64,000 nucleotides of DNA from the NCBI GenBank assembly GCA_036245805.1, contig BTRK01000006.1, positions 54,429,257 through 54,493,256 of the forward strand. Direction: 5' to 3'. Shown in pieces: positions 10,866-21,900 of this stretch. A program made the position numbers and the translations under genes. Numbering within the stretch: position 1 is the stretch's first letter; each line of letters begins with the position of its first letter. The notes below the pieces were generated by a model. The model saw only the letters and a list, made by a program, of their open reading frames with translations, did not search any database and was not told where the DNA came from. The stretch comes from Pristionchus mayeri (lineage: Eukaryota > Nematoda > Chromadorea > Rhabditida > Neodiplogasteridae).

Positions 10866-11438
10866 ACAACTCATATTCCGCATGTGCTTGACCCTTCAAT
10901 CATTGCTTCTTTCGCTCCCCGAACAGGATCATCAATAGAGCCTGCAAGCAGATTCGGTGGGTACTGTAGCCCCCAGAGTACCTGTACCTCCACACTTCGC
11001 CGTATCCTTGTTCTTTACCACGATCAGCGCTTCTTTATTTACGGTGATCGCTCCGATCTCAATCCTGAAGGCCAGGTAGTACCCCCCCCCCTCCTACACA
11101 CCCCCTCCCCAACTCACTCCTCCTCCAAATCGCTCCTTTCCTCCAAGCAACCTTCCTCCACCATCGCTTCCTCCAAACTGATTTGGAAAATGGGCTATAG
11201 AGAGGCCACTCACATTGCTCCTCCGACCTCCTCCTGCGCGCGCTCGCTCCACGAATGAGCGGGAAATGACGACCCCCGCTCCCTCTTCCATCTCACTTGA
11301 ATGACTCTCCTCCCTCTCCACACTCTCTCAAAAACCAAACAATTCGTACCCCCCCCCCTCTCCTTCTCTCGAACAAGGGGATTAATTTCGCCAGATTTTG
11401 CTGACAGAAATATGGTTTCGCGTCTAGGTATGTGTGGA
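10866..11438. repeat. Cassette spacer, CT-rich
   Basis: No gene. It contains GGTGGGTACTGTAGCCCCCAG, a poly-C run near 11,080, and CCTCCTCCAAATCGCTCC, CATCGCTTCCTCCAAACTGA and related CT-rich blocks that recur at 12,640-12,900 and 17,530-17,760. It ends in AATATGGTTTCGCGTCTAGG. Confidence 0.65.
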
Positions 11439-11505
11439 CTAGCCGTTTTGCAGACGGGGTAGCTCGCGGCGTCGTCGCACTGCGCGCGCCGACGCCGCTC
11501 GCTAA
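11439..11505. repeat. Multi-hairpin module M4, internally deleted
   Basis: CTAGCCGTTTTGCAGACGGG runs straight into GTAGCTCGCGGCG. The CCGTCGC stem present in other copies is missing, as expected from deletion between the repeated GACGG motifs. The last long stem is intact. Confidence 0.65.
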
Positions 11506-11639
11506 GTGCCACAATCGAATGTGTTAAAAATAGAAAAACCTTTGCTTCTACGAAACATCTATTCATCACCTGCCTACTCATCGCCTCTCCAAACCCCCAA
11601 GTCGTTATATCTAACTTGTCCTCACATCGAGACCCGATA

Positions 11640-12480
11640 CAGTAATCCTCCCGTTTTTGGCACGATGCCAAGATGGTATAGGTTACTGTATCCTGTGTTC
11701 CCTCCCCTTCCCCGAGTGCGCATATCCCCCTTCGTCTTTTCCTCGACAGCGAGATCCGATACAGTAATCCTCCTGTTTTTGGCACGATGCCAAGAAGGTT
11801 ACTGTATAGGCATATCCTTCTGCTTGTTTTCTTTCCCGCACCACTCTCTTCCCGGAGCCTTCTCGCTCCAATAAAGCCTGCAATAAGATCAGTAGGTACC
11901 GTAACCCTCAGGTACCTGCTCCTCCCTTGATCCCTCCTCTCCTCCCTGGTACTGCCCCTTCCACAATGTCTGAGCACTCCAGAAAGGCGCCTCTTCCCCG
12001 ACTCTCTTTCATCCTCTTCCTCCTTCTTTACCACGATCAGCGTTTGTTTATTTCCGGGGATCGCTCCGATCCTCTTTCTCCTCTTGACACGGCTCCAACA
12101 GATCTCCCTCCTGCGACTGGCCCATCCCTCCTTGCTCCTCTCACTCTCCGAACTGGTGCACCTGTACTCGAATTCGGTAGGTACCGTTGCCTCCGAGTCC
12201 CTGCTGGTGCTCCTCCTCCTCCGTCGTTCCGTAGGATCACTCGGATCACCGAATCCTGACAGCTAGATAGGCCCCCTCCCCTTCCTCAGCACCCCTTCCC
12301 ATACTGCATGCGGATTCCGTCTTCTCTGTCTTGGCACATCTCCAACATGGGTACTGTAGCACACCGAGTAGCTATTCCTCCTCCTTGATCTGCTGATTTG
12401 GGTTACTGTAGCTTCTCTTGGCAATATGCCAATAATTAGGGGTTACTGTATCCCGGGTACTGTATCCCTTCCCTGTAACA
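11640..12480. repeat. Diverged satellite relics with variant dyads
   Basis: TTGGCACGATGCCAA occurs at 11,657 and 11,779, and TTGGCAATATGCCAA at 12,418. The half-sites are kept while the five-base spacer changes. Each is followed by GGTTACTGTA. The DNA between is related to cassette spacer (GGTACCGTAACCCTCAGGTA at 11,895). No gene. Confidence 0.65.
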
Positions 12481-13012
12481 TTATAAAACCTGCAATATTA
12501 CATTGGATGCTGTAGCTCCCCGAGTACCTCATCCTCCCTCGTATACTTTAATTCTAGGATTCATTCTTGTTTCATTCAACAATAGAATCTTGCTCGAATA
12601 CCCGATCCCTGAATGGTTGAAAGCCCCCCTCCCCTTTCCCGACTCACTCCTCCTCCAAAATGCTCCTCTTCCCCGAGCAACCTTGCTCCACCATCGCTTC
12701 CTCCAAACTGATTTGGAAAATAGGAGAGGGAGAGACCACTCACATTGCTCCTCCAACCTCCTCCTCCGCGCGCTCGCTCCACGAATGATTGGAGAATCAC
12801 CCTCTTCCTCTCCCCCAATCTCATTGGCATGACCCTCCTCCTTCTCCACACTCTCTCGTAATTTAATCAACTCGTCCTCTCCCTCCCCTCCCTCCCCTCT
12901 CCCCGCACTCTCTCGCTAATCCAATTACCACACAATAGACTCGCAGATAATCCAATTACGTCTCCGGAAAATCTGACAGGAACATATGGTTTCGCGTCTA
13001 GGTATGTGTGGA
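12481..13012. repeat. Cassette spacer, CT-rich
   Basis: No gene. It begins with a diverged stretch (GTAGCTCCCCGAGTACC), then the CATCGCTTCCTCCAAACTGA block and CT-rich DNA. It ends with CCAATTACCACACAATAGAC and CATATGGTTTCGCGTCTAGG before module M5. Confidence 0.6.
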
Positions 13013-13118
13013 CTAGCCGTAGGCCTACGGCCTAAGGCTAGCGCCTGCGGCGGGCTGCGTCGCGCGACGCGGTAGCTCGCGGTCTCTTCGCGCTGCGCGC
13101 GAAGAGACCGCTCGCTAG
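13013..13118. repeat. Multi-hairpin module M5 with replaced stems
   Basis: Same position and borders (CTAG to CTAG) as the other modules, but the stem sequences differ. The first is GCCGTAGGCCTACGGC. The second is GCGTCGC-GCGACGC. The last is GCGGTCTCTTCGCG-CTG-CGCG with returning CGAAGAGACCGC, in place of GCGGCGTCGTCGCG with CGCCGACGCCGC. Both arms of each stem have changed together. The element is followed by GTGCCGCGCGGCG and not by the usual GTTGCCACAATCG. Confidence 0.7.
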
Positions 13119-13262
13119 GTGCCGCGCGGCGAGAAATGACAGGTTGGAAATGGCCCAACTCGAAAAACCAATTAACTCTCCCCCTCTCTCTCGAACAAGG
13201 GGATTAATTTCGCCCGATTCTGTCCCCGACAAAATATGGTTTCGCGTCTAGGTATATGTGGA

Positions 13263-13365
13263 CTAGCCGTCTTGCAGACGGCTAGGTCTTGCAGACGGCA
13301 CCGTCGCTTCGCGACGGGGTAGCTCGCGACGTCGTCGCGCTGCGCGCGCCGACGCCGCTCGCTAG
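13263..13365. repeat. GC-rich multi-hairpin module M6
   Basis: The first stem is closed, CTAGCCGTC-TTGCA-GACGGCTAG, then GTCTTGCAGACGGC, the CCGTCGCTTCGCGACGG stem and the long last stem, ending CTAG. It lies only 145 bp from M5, with the usual AATATGGTTTCGCGTCTAGG lead-in. Confidence 0.7.
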
Positions 13366-13424
13366 TTGCCACAATCGAATGTGTTTAAAATCACAAAAAA
13401 ATGATTCTACGAAACACTATTCAG

Positions 13425-13850
13425 CATCCCGGCCACCGTCCCGTCCCCCGTATGCGCACACCCCTCCTCCGTATGCTCCACGAACCAGAGTATCGATACC
13501 GTATCCCTTCGCATTCTTGGCACTGTGCCAACACCCTAGGATTACTGTATCCCGGGTACCGTCCCGTCCCCCGTATGCGCACACCCCCTCCTCCGTATGC
13601 TCCACAAACCGGAGTATCGATACCGTATCAATTCGCATTCTTGGCACTGTGCCAACACCCTAGCATTACTGTATCCCGGGTACCGTCCCCTCCCCCCGTG
13701 TGCGCATTCCCCTCCTCCGTATGTTCCCCCGAATCTGAGCATCGATACCGTATCCCTTCGTGTTATTGGCACTGTGCCAACACCCTAGGATTACTGTATC
13801 CCGGGTACCGTCCTCTCCGCCCGTGTGCGCATTCCCCTCCTCCGTCACCG
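13425..13850. repeat. 123-bp satellite tract
   Basis: Three units, with TTGGCACTGTGCCAA at about 13,518, 13,641 and 13,766. From 13,731 rightwards the sequence forms the outer end of the left arm of the giant inverted repeat. Confidence 0.85.
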
Positions 13851-14529
13851 TCTCCGTGTTCCCTGAGTTCACTCCGATCCCCGAATCCTGAACGCGATAT
13901 AGGCCCCTCCCCTTCCCCAACTCACTCCTCCTCCTTCTTGGCACGGTTCCAGATCAGATGGGTTACTGTAAGCGATATTGCCTCTATTCCCTTCTTGGCA
14001 CGGTTTCAAGATCAGAAGGGATACGGTAAGTGGGATACCATCTTCTCTCTTGAGTTCGACTCTCGCTTCCTTCGAATTCATTCACTTTTTTCTCCTCTCC
14101 TGGTAACATGAAGCCTGTGAACAATTTCAGTAGGTACCGTAACCCCAGGGTACCTGCGCGTATCCCCCCCCCCGCGATCTCTCCTCTCTGGTATCGCTCC
14201 AAATCACGATACCTAAAACCTGCAGTAATACCCCCCCCCCAGACTCACCCACTCCTCCTCCGACCTTCTCCTCCGCGCGCTCGCTCGACGAATGAGCGGA
14301 AAATTCTCCTCCCTCCCTCTCTCGTCCTCATTGGAATTACTCTCCCTCATCTCCACACTCTCTCGGCCCTTGCACTTTCCCTCTCCCTCTCACTAATGAA
14401 ATTCCACCCTCCCCCTCCCCCCGCACTCTCTCGTTAATCCAATTACCACACAATAGACTCGCAGATAATCCAATTACGTCTCCAGATTTTGTGACCACAA
14501 ATATGGTTTCGCGTCTAGGTATGTGTGGA

Positions 14530-14637
14530 CTAGCCGTTGGCTAACGCCAACCGCTAGGTCTTGCAGACGGCACCGTCGCTTCGCGACGGGGGAGCTCGCG
14601 GCGTCGTCGCGCTGCGCGCGCCGACGCCGCTCGCTAG
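14530..14637. repeat. Multi-hairpin module M7
   Basis: The first stem is replaced by CTAGCCGTTGGC-TAAC-GCCAACCGCTAG, followed by the regular GTCTTGCAGACGGC, CCGTCGC stem and long last stem. It is mirrored at 23,147-23,254. Confidence 0.7.
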
Positions 14638-14689
14638 TTGCCACAATCGATTGTGTTTAAAATCACAAAAATATTTATCCTACGAAACA

Positions 14690-14927
14690 CTACTCAGCAT
14701 CCCGGCAACCGTCCCTTCTCCCGTGTGCGCATTCTCCTCCTCCATATGTTCCCCGAACCTGAGCATCGATACCGTATCCCTTCGCATTCTTGGCACTGTG
14801 CCAACACCCTAGGATTACTGTATCCCGGGTATAGTCCCCTCCCCGTGTGCGCACACCCCTCCTCCGTATGCTCCACGAACCGGAGTATCGATACCGTATC
14901 CCTTCGCATTCTTGGCACTGTGCCAAC
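14690..14927. repeat. 123-bp satellite tract
   Basis: Two units, with TTGGCACTGTGCCAA at about 14,790 and 14,912. The second unit is cut by the insertion at 14,928. Confidence 0.8.
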
Positions 14928-15356
14928 AATACAATACAATACAATATTTATCTGTTATCGCTTTCTGGGCGCAGATCAAGATGTGGGGTCAGAAAAGGTC
15001 GTTCTTCTCATTTCAAGATGGTCATTTGCGGTGTGCTTGCGAGAGGATGTTGGATTACATTGCATAGATAGAATCTCACTATAGGTCGTAGACGAAGCCT
15101 TGCGTGTTCTAGAATCTTCTCTGCTCGAATCCTCCAGACTCGATGATCAATCTTTCAACGAGATGATCGAGTCTAGATTCTGAAGGACCAAACATCTTAG
15201 TAGGTCATACCCATCACACGGTGACCACTCCGGCTTGGATGGGGATTCTCTTTTCTTGATGAGTCGAAGGCGGAAGCGAGGGGTATTAGGGGAAACCAAT
15301 CCAAATCAGAGAGAAAATGGAGAGGGACCGCTCGCGACGACTAACAAGGAATGGAA
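14928..15356. mobile_element. 429-bp insertion in the satellite with a 9-bp duplication
   Basis: Unique DNA interrupts a satellite unit inside the TTGGCACTGTGCCAA dyad. TGTGCCAAC stands on both sides (14,919-14,927 and 15,357-15,365), as expected of a 9-bp target duplication. The insert starts with an (AATAC) run and contains a hairpin, AGACTCGATGATC with GATGATCGAGTCT, near 15,127-15,176. It has no clear terminal inverted repeat and no gene. The same insert is in the right arm at 22,428-22,856, so it entered before the inverted duplication. Confidence 0.6.
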
Positions 15357-15800
15357 TGTGCCAACACCCCAGGATTACTGTATCCCGGGTACCGTCCCCT
15401 CCCCCATGTGCGCATTCCCCTCCTCCGTATGTTCCCCGAATCTGAGCATCTATACCGTATCCCTTCGTGTTATTGGCACTGTGCCAACACCCTAGGATTT
15501 CTCTATCCCGGGTACCGTCCCCTCCCCCCATGTGCGCATTCCCCTCCTCCGTATGTTCCCCGAATCTGAGCATCTATACCGTATCCCTTCGCATACTTGA
15601 CACTGTGCCAACACCCTAGGATTACTGTATCCCGGGTACCGTCCCCTCCCCCCGTGTGCGCATTCCTCTCCCCCGTATGTTCCCCGAACCTGAGCATCGA
15701 TTCCGTATCCCTTCATATTATTGGCACTGTGCCAACACCCTAGGATTACTGTATCCCGGGTACTGTCCTCTCCCACCGTGTGCGCATTCCCCTCCTCCGT
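15357..15800. repeat. 123-bp satellite tract
   Basis: Three to four units. Dyads occur at about 15,474 and 15,721. One at 15,598 is altered to TTGACACTGTGCC. Confidence 0.8.
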
Positions 15801-16498
15801 CACCGTCTCCGTGTTCCCTGAGTTCAATCCGATACCCGAATCCTGAACGCGATATAGGACCCTCCCCTTCCCGAACTCACTCATCCTCCTTCTTGGCACG
15901 GTTCCAGATCGGGAGGGTAACTGTAAGCGATATTGCCTCCCTTCTCTTCTTGGCACGGTTTCAAGATCAGAAGGGATACGGTAAGCGGGATACCATCTTC
16001 TCTCTTGAGTTCGACTCTCGCTTCCTTCGAATTCATTCACTTTTTTCCCCTCTCTTGGTACCATGAAGCCTGTGAACAATTTCAGTAGGTACCGTAACCC
16101 TCGGGTACCTGCGCGTCTCCCTATCCCCGCGACCTCTCCTCTCTGGTATCGCTCCAAACCACGATACCTGAAACCTGCAGTGATACCCCCCCCCCCCCCC
16201 ACCTCTCCCAGACTCACCCACTCCTCCTCCGACCTCCTCCTCCGCGCGCTCGTTCGACGAATGAGTGGAAAATTCTCCTCCCTCCCTCTCTCATCCTCAT
16301 TGGAATTACTCTCCCTCATCTCCACACTCTCTCGGCCCTTGCACTTTCCCTCTCCCTCTCACTAATGAAATTCCACCCTCCCCCTCCCCCGCACTCTCTC
16401 GCTAATCCAATTACCACACAATAGACTCGCAGATAATCCAATTACTGCTCCAGAATTTGTGACTGGAAAATATGGTTTCTCTCTATAGTATATTTGGA

Positions 16499-16584
16499 CT
16501 AGCCGTCTTGCAGACGGCACCGTCGCTTCGCGACGGGGGAGCTCGCGGCGTCGTCGCGCTGCGCGCGCCGACGCCGCTCACTAG
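16499..16584. repeat. Multi-hairpin module M8
   Basis: Simple form without the closed first stem (GCCGTCTTGCAGACGGCACC). The matching module in the right arm, 21,186-21,288, has 17 extra bases (TAGGTCTTGCAGACGGC) that close the first stem. Apart from poly-C lengths this is the clearest difference between the arms. Confidence 0.75.
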
Positions 16585-16659
16585 GTGCCACAATCGAATG
16601 TGTTTAAAATCACAAAAATCATGATTCTACGAAACACTATTCAGCATCCCGGCTACCAT

Positions 16660-17320
16660 CCCTTCCGCGTGTGCGCACATCCCCTCCTCCGTATGCTCCC
16701 CGAACCGAAGTACCGATACCGTATCCCTTCGCATACTTGACACTGTGCCAACACCCTAGGATTACTGTATCCCGGGTACCGTCCCTCCTCCTGTGCGCAT
16801 ACCCGCTCCTCCGTATGCTCCCCGAACCGGAGTACCGATACCGTATCCCTTCGCATAGTTGGCACTGTGCCAACACAATACGATTACTGTATCCCGGTAC
16901 CGTCCCCTCCTCGTGTGCGCATACCCCTCCTCCGTATGTTTCTGGAACTGGAGTACCGAAACCCCAACTTCCTTCCTCTCCCTCCGTCCTATGCCCTTCG
17001 GCGCGGCTCTATCAGCACATGTCCCTCATGCGCTTGGCTCTTCCCTCCTTGCTCAAATTGCTACGGTAGGTGGGTCCGTCTTCCTCCTCTTGGCATGACT
17101 CCAACATGGGAGGGATACGGTAGGTGGGTCCGTCTTCCTCCTCTTGGCATGACTCCAATATGGGAGGGATACGGTAGGTGGGTCCGTCTTCCTCCTCTTG
17201 GCATGACTCCAACATGGGAGGGATACGGTAGGTGGGTCCATCCTCCCAGTCTTGGCGCGGCTCCAACATGGGATGGGGTACGGAGGCGGGTCCGTCTTCC
17301 TCCTCTTGGCAGGGCTCCAA
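16660..17320. repeat. 123-bp units followed by five ~57-bp units
   Basis: 123-bp units with altered dyads run to about 16,950. From 17,060 there are five ~57-bp units with TTGGCATGACTCCAACATGG, GAGGGATACGGTAGGTGGG and TCCGTCTTCCTCCTC. The dyad half-sites are again five bases apart, with one base changed (TCCAA), and TACGGTA follows 11 bases later. Confidence 0.85.
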
Positions 17321-17858
17321 AAGTTCACCCCCTCCTGCGCCTGTCCCTTCCCTCCTTGCTCCTCTCACTCCACCAACCGGAGCTCCTGTAATCAGACTCG
17401 GTGGGTACCGTAGCCCTCGAGTACCTGCTCCTCCTCCACTTCCTTCTAGGTAGACCATCGCCTCAGTGTTCCCTGGGATTACTCCGATCCCCGAATCCTG
17501 AAAGATAGATAGCCCCCCCCCCTCCCCTTCCACTCACTCCTCCTCCAAATCGCTCCTTTCTTCCAAGCAGCCTTCCTCCACCATCGCTTCCTCCAAACTG
17601 ATTTGGAAAATGGCTAATAGGGACCACTCACATTGCTCCTCCGACCTCCTCCTGCGCGCGCTCGCTCCACGAATGAGCGGAAAATGACGACCCCCTCTCC
17701 CTCCCCCATCCCACTTGAATGACCCTCCTCGCTCTCCACACTCTCTCAAAATCCAATCAATTCGTACCCCCCCCCCCTCTCCCTCTCTCGAACAAGGGGA
17801 TTAATTTCTCCAGATTTTGATGACTGGAAATATAGATTCGCGTCTAGGTATATGTGGA

Positions 17859-17944
17859 CTAGCCGTCTTGCAGACGGCACCGTCGCTTCGCGACGGGGTA
17901 GCTCGCGGCGTCGTCGCGCTTCGCGCGCCGACGCCGCTCGCTAG
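17859..17944. repeat. Multi-hairpin module M9
   Basis: Regular three-stem form. The last loop reads CGCGCTTCGCGCG in place of CGCGCTGCGCGCG. It is mirrored at 19,829-19,914. Confidence 0.7.
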
Positions 17945-18054
17945 GTGCCACGATCGAATGTGTTTAAAATCACAAAAAAGTTTTGCTTCCACGAAACACT
18001 AATCACCACCTACCTACTTATCCCTCACCGAACCCCCCAGTCTTTATATACAAC

Positions 18055-18680
18055 TATCCTAAACTGTGCCAACATACTTGGGTTACTGTAACTACTAAAC
18101 TGTGCCAACATACTTGGGTTACTGTAACTACATGTGCGCACACCCCTCCTCCATATGCTCCCCGAACCTGAGTACCGATACCGTATCCCTTCGCATACTT
18201 GGCACTGTGCCAACACCCTAGGATTACTGTATCCCGGGTACCGTCCCCTCCCCCGTGTGCGCAGACCCCCTCCCCCGTATGCTCCTCGAACCGGAGTACT
18301 GATACCGTATCCTTTCGCATACTTGGCACTGTGCCAACACTCTAGGATTACTGTATCCCGGGTACCGTCCCCTCCTCGTGTGCGCATACCCGCTCCTCCG
18401 TATGCTCCCCGAACCGGAGTACCGATACCATATCCTTTCGCATACTTGGCACTGTGCCAACACCCTAGGATTACTGTATCCCGGGTACCGTTTCCTTCCA
18501 CCCACGGCTCCAACATGGTAGGGATACGGTAGGTTTGTTCCGTCTTCCTCCTCTTGGCAAGTCTCCAACTGGGGCGGGGTACGGTAGCGAGTTCCGTCCT
18601 CTCCGTCTTGGCGCGGCTCCAGCATGGAATGGAGTACGGTAGGTGGGTCCGTCTTCCTCCTCTTGGCAGGGCTTCAACAG
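18055..18680. repeat. Satellite tract: half-dyad repeats, 123-bp units, 57-bp units
   Basis: It starts with two copies of a 41-base unit (AAACTGTGCCAACATACTTG, GGTTACTGTAACTAC), which keeps only the right dyad half. Three or four 123-bp units follow, with dyads at about 18,199, 18,324 and 18,448. Then come three ~57-bp units (TTGGCAAGTCTCCAAC, TTGGCGCGGCTCCAGC). It is mirrored at 19,093-19,718. Confidence 0.8.
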
Positions 18681-18775
18681 TTCATCTCCCTCCTGCGCCT
18701 GTCCCTTCCTCCTGCGCCAAGCCTAAGCGTTAGCCAACGGCTAGTCCACACATACCTAGACGCGAAACCATATTT

Positions 18776-18997
18776 GGAAAATGGGTTATAGAGAGACCAC
18801 TCACATTGCTCCTCCGACCTCCTCCTGCGCTCGCTCGCTCCACGAATGAGCGGAAAATGACGACCCCCTCTCCCTCCCCCATCCCACTTGAATGACTCTC
18901 CTCGCTCTCCACACTCTCTCAAAAACCAATCAATTCGTACCCCCCCCTCTCCCTCTCTCGAACAAGGGGATTAATTTCGCCCGATTTTGTGACTGGA
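18776..18997. repeat. Spacer of the giant inverted repeat
   Basis: 222 bp of ordinary cassette spacer (CT-rich, with CACGAATGAGCGGAAAATGA), present once. On both sides stands a truncated hairpin module: GACTAGCCGTTGGCTAACGC continuing into TTAGGCTTGGCGC on the right, and its complement on the left. The inversion point thus sits at hairpin-module sequence. Confidence 0.85.
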
Positions 18998-21900
18998 AAA
19001 TATGGTTTCGCGTCTAGGTATGTGTGGACTAGCCGTTGGCTAACGCTTAGGCTTGGCGCAGGAGGAAGGGACAGGCGCAGGAGGGAGATGAACTGTTGAA
19101 GCCCTGCCAAGAGGAGGAAGACGGACCCACCTACCGTACTCCATTCCATGCTGGAGCCGCGCCAAGACGGAGAGGACGGAACTCGCTACCGTACCCCGCC
19201 CCAGTTGGAGACTTGCCAAGAGGAGGAAGACGGAACAAACCTACCGTATCCCTACCATGTTGGAGCCGTGGGTGGAAGGAAACGGTACCCGGGATACAGT
19301 AATCCTAGGGTGTTGGCACAGTGCCAAGTATGCGAAAGGATACGGTATCGGTACTCCGGTTCGGGGAGCATACGGAGGAGCGGGTATGCGCACACGAGGA
19401 GGGGACGGTACCCGGGATACAGTAATCCTAGAGTGTTGGCACAGTGCCAAGTATGCGAAAGGATACGGTATCAGTACTCCGGTTCGAGGAGCATACGGGG
19501 GAGGGGGTCTGCGCACACGGGGGAGGGGACGGTACCCGGGATACAGTAATCCTAGGGTGTTGGCACAGTGCCAAGTATGCGAAGGGATACGGTATCGGTA
19601 CTCAGGTTCGGGGAGCATATGGAGGAGGGGTGTGCGCACATGTAGTTACAGTAACCCAAGTATGTTGGCACAGTTTAGTAGTTACAGTAACCCAAGTATG
19701 TTGGCACAGTTTAGGATAGTTGTATATAAAGACTGGGGGGTTCGGTGAGGGATAAGTAGGTAGGTGGTGATTAGTGTTTCGTGGAAGCAAAACTTTTTTG
19801 TGATTTTAAACACATTCGATCGTGGCACCTAGCGAGCGGCGTCGGCGCGCGAAGCGCGACGACGCCGCGAGCTACCCCGTCGCGAAGCGACGGTGCCGTC
19901 TGCAAGACGGCTAGTCCACATATACCTAGACGCGAATCCATATTTCCAGTCATCAAAATCTGGAGAAATTAATCCCCTTGTTCGAGAGAGGGAGAGGGGG
20001 GGGGTACGAATTGATTGGATTTTGAGAGAGTGTGGAGAGCGAGGAGGGTCATTCAAGTGGGATGGGGGAGGGAGAGGGGGTCGTCATTTTCCGCTCATTC
20101 GTGGAGCGAGCGCGCGCAGGAGGAGGTCGGAGGAGCAATGTGAGTGGTCCCTATTAGCCATTTTCCAAATCAGTTTGGAGGAAGCGATGGTGGAGGAAGG
20201 CTGCTTGGAAGAAAGGAGCGATTTGGAGGAGGAGTGAGTGGAAGGGGAGGGGGGGGGCTATCTATCTTTCAGGATTCGGGGATCGGAGTAATCCCAGGGA
20301 ACACTGAGGCGATGGTCTACCTAGAAGGAAGTGGAGGAGGAGCAGGTACTCGAGGGCTACGGTACCCACCGAGTCTGATTACAGGAGCTCCGGTTGGTGG
20401 AGTGAGAGGAGCAAGGAGGGAAGGGACAGGCGCAGGAGGGGGTGAACTTTTGGAGCCCTGCCAAGAGGAGGAAGACGGACCCGCCTCCGTACCCCATCCC
20501 ATGTTGGAGCCGCGCCAAGACTGGGAGGATGGACCCACCTACCGTATCCCTCCCATGTTGGAGTCATGCCAAGAGGAGGAAGACGGACCCACCTACCGTA
20601 TCCCTCCCATATTGGAGTCATGCCAAGAGGAGGAAGACGGACCCACCTACCGTATCCCTCCCATGTTGGAGTCATGCCAAGAGGAGGAAGACGGACCCAC
20701 CTACCGTAGCAATTTGAGCAAGGAGGGAAGAGCCAAGCGCATGAGGGACATGTGCTGATAGAGCCGCGCCGAAGGGCATAGGACGGAGGGAGAGGAAGGA
20801 AGTTGGGGTTTCGGTACTCCAGTTCCAGAAACATACGGAGGAGGGGTATGCGCACACGAGGAGGGGACGGTACCGGGATACAGTAATCGTATTGTGTTGG
20901 CACAGTGCCAACTATGCGAAGGGATACGGTATCGGTACTCCGGTTCGGGGAGCATACGGAGGAGCGGGTATGCGCACAGGAGGAGGGACGGTACCCGGGA
21001 TACAGTAATCCTAGGGTGTTGGCACAGTGTCAAGTATGCGAAGGGATACGGTATCGGTACTTCGGTTCGGGGAGCATACGGAGGAGGGGATGTGCGCACA
21101 CGCGGAAGGGATGGTAGCCGGGATGCTGAATAGTGTTTCGTAGAATCATGATTTTTGTGATTTTAAACACATTCGATTGTGGCACCTAGTGAGCGGCGTC
21201 GGCGCGCGCAGCGCGACGACGCCGCGAGCTCCCCCGTCGCGAAGCGACGGTGCCGTCTGCAAGACCTAGCCGTCTGCAAGACGGCTAGTCCAAATATACT
21301 ATAGAGAGAAACCATATTTTCCAGTCACAAATTCTGGAGCAGTAATTGGATTATCTGCGAGTCTATTGTGTGGTAATTGGATTAGCGAGAGAGTGCGGGG
21401 GAGGGGGAGGGTGGAATTTCATTAGTGAGAGGGAGAGGGAAAGTGCAAGGGCCGAGAGAGTGTGGAGATGAGGGAGAGTAATTCCAATGAGGATGAGAGA
21501 GGGAGGGAGGAGAATTTTCCACTCATTCGTCGAACGAGCGCGCGGAGGAGGAGGTCGGAGGAGGAGTGGGTGAGTCTGGGAGAGGTGGGGGGGGGGGGTA
21601 TCACTGCAGGTTTCAGGTATCGTGGTTTGGAGCGATACCAGAGAGGAGAGGTCGCGGGGATAGGGAGACGCGCAGGTACCCGAGGGTTACGGTACCTACT
21701 GAAATTGTTCACAGGCTTCATGGTACCAAGAGAGGGGAAAAAAGTGAATGAATTCGAAGGAAGCGAGAGTCGAACTCAAGAGAGAAGATGGTATCCCGCT
21801 TACCGTATCCCTTCTGATCTTGAAACCGTGCCAAGAAGAGAAGGGAGGCAATATCGCTTACAGTTACCCTCCCGATCTGGAACCGTGCCAAGAAGGAGGA

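Larger units (their letters stand above)
13731..18775 (+). repeat. Left arm of a ~10.3-kb inverted duplication
   Basis: The sequence reappears as its reverse complement at 18,998-24,055. Paired coordinates add to 37,773 near the centre, 37,770 in the middle and 37,784-37,786 in the outer part. Only a few small length differences exist: a 17-bp piece in one hairpin module and poly-C run lengths. The inner end is AATATGGTTTCGCGTC in inverted form at 18,775. The outer end is GAATCTGAGC at 13,731. Confidence 0.95.

Noticed and set aside
5886..17944. Helitron 3' ends (hairpin followed by CTAG)
   Set aside because: CTAG here is part of a symmetrical palindrome at both borders. No TC start, no Rep/helicase gene and no A-T target pattern could be shown. 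Left open but not claimed.
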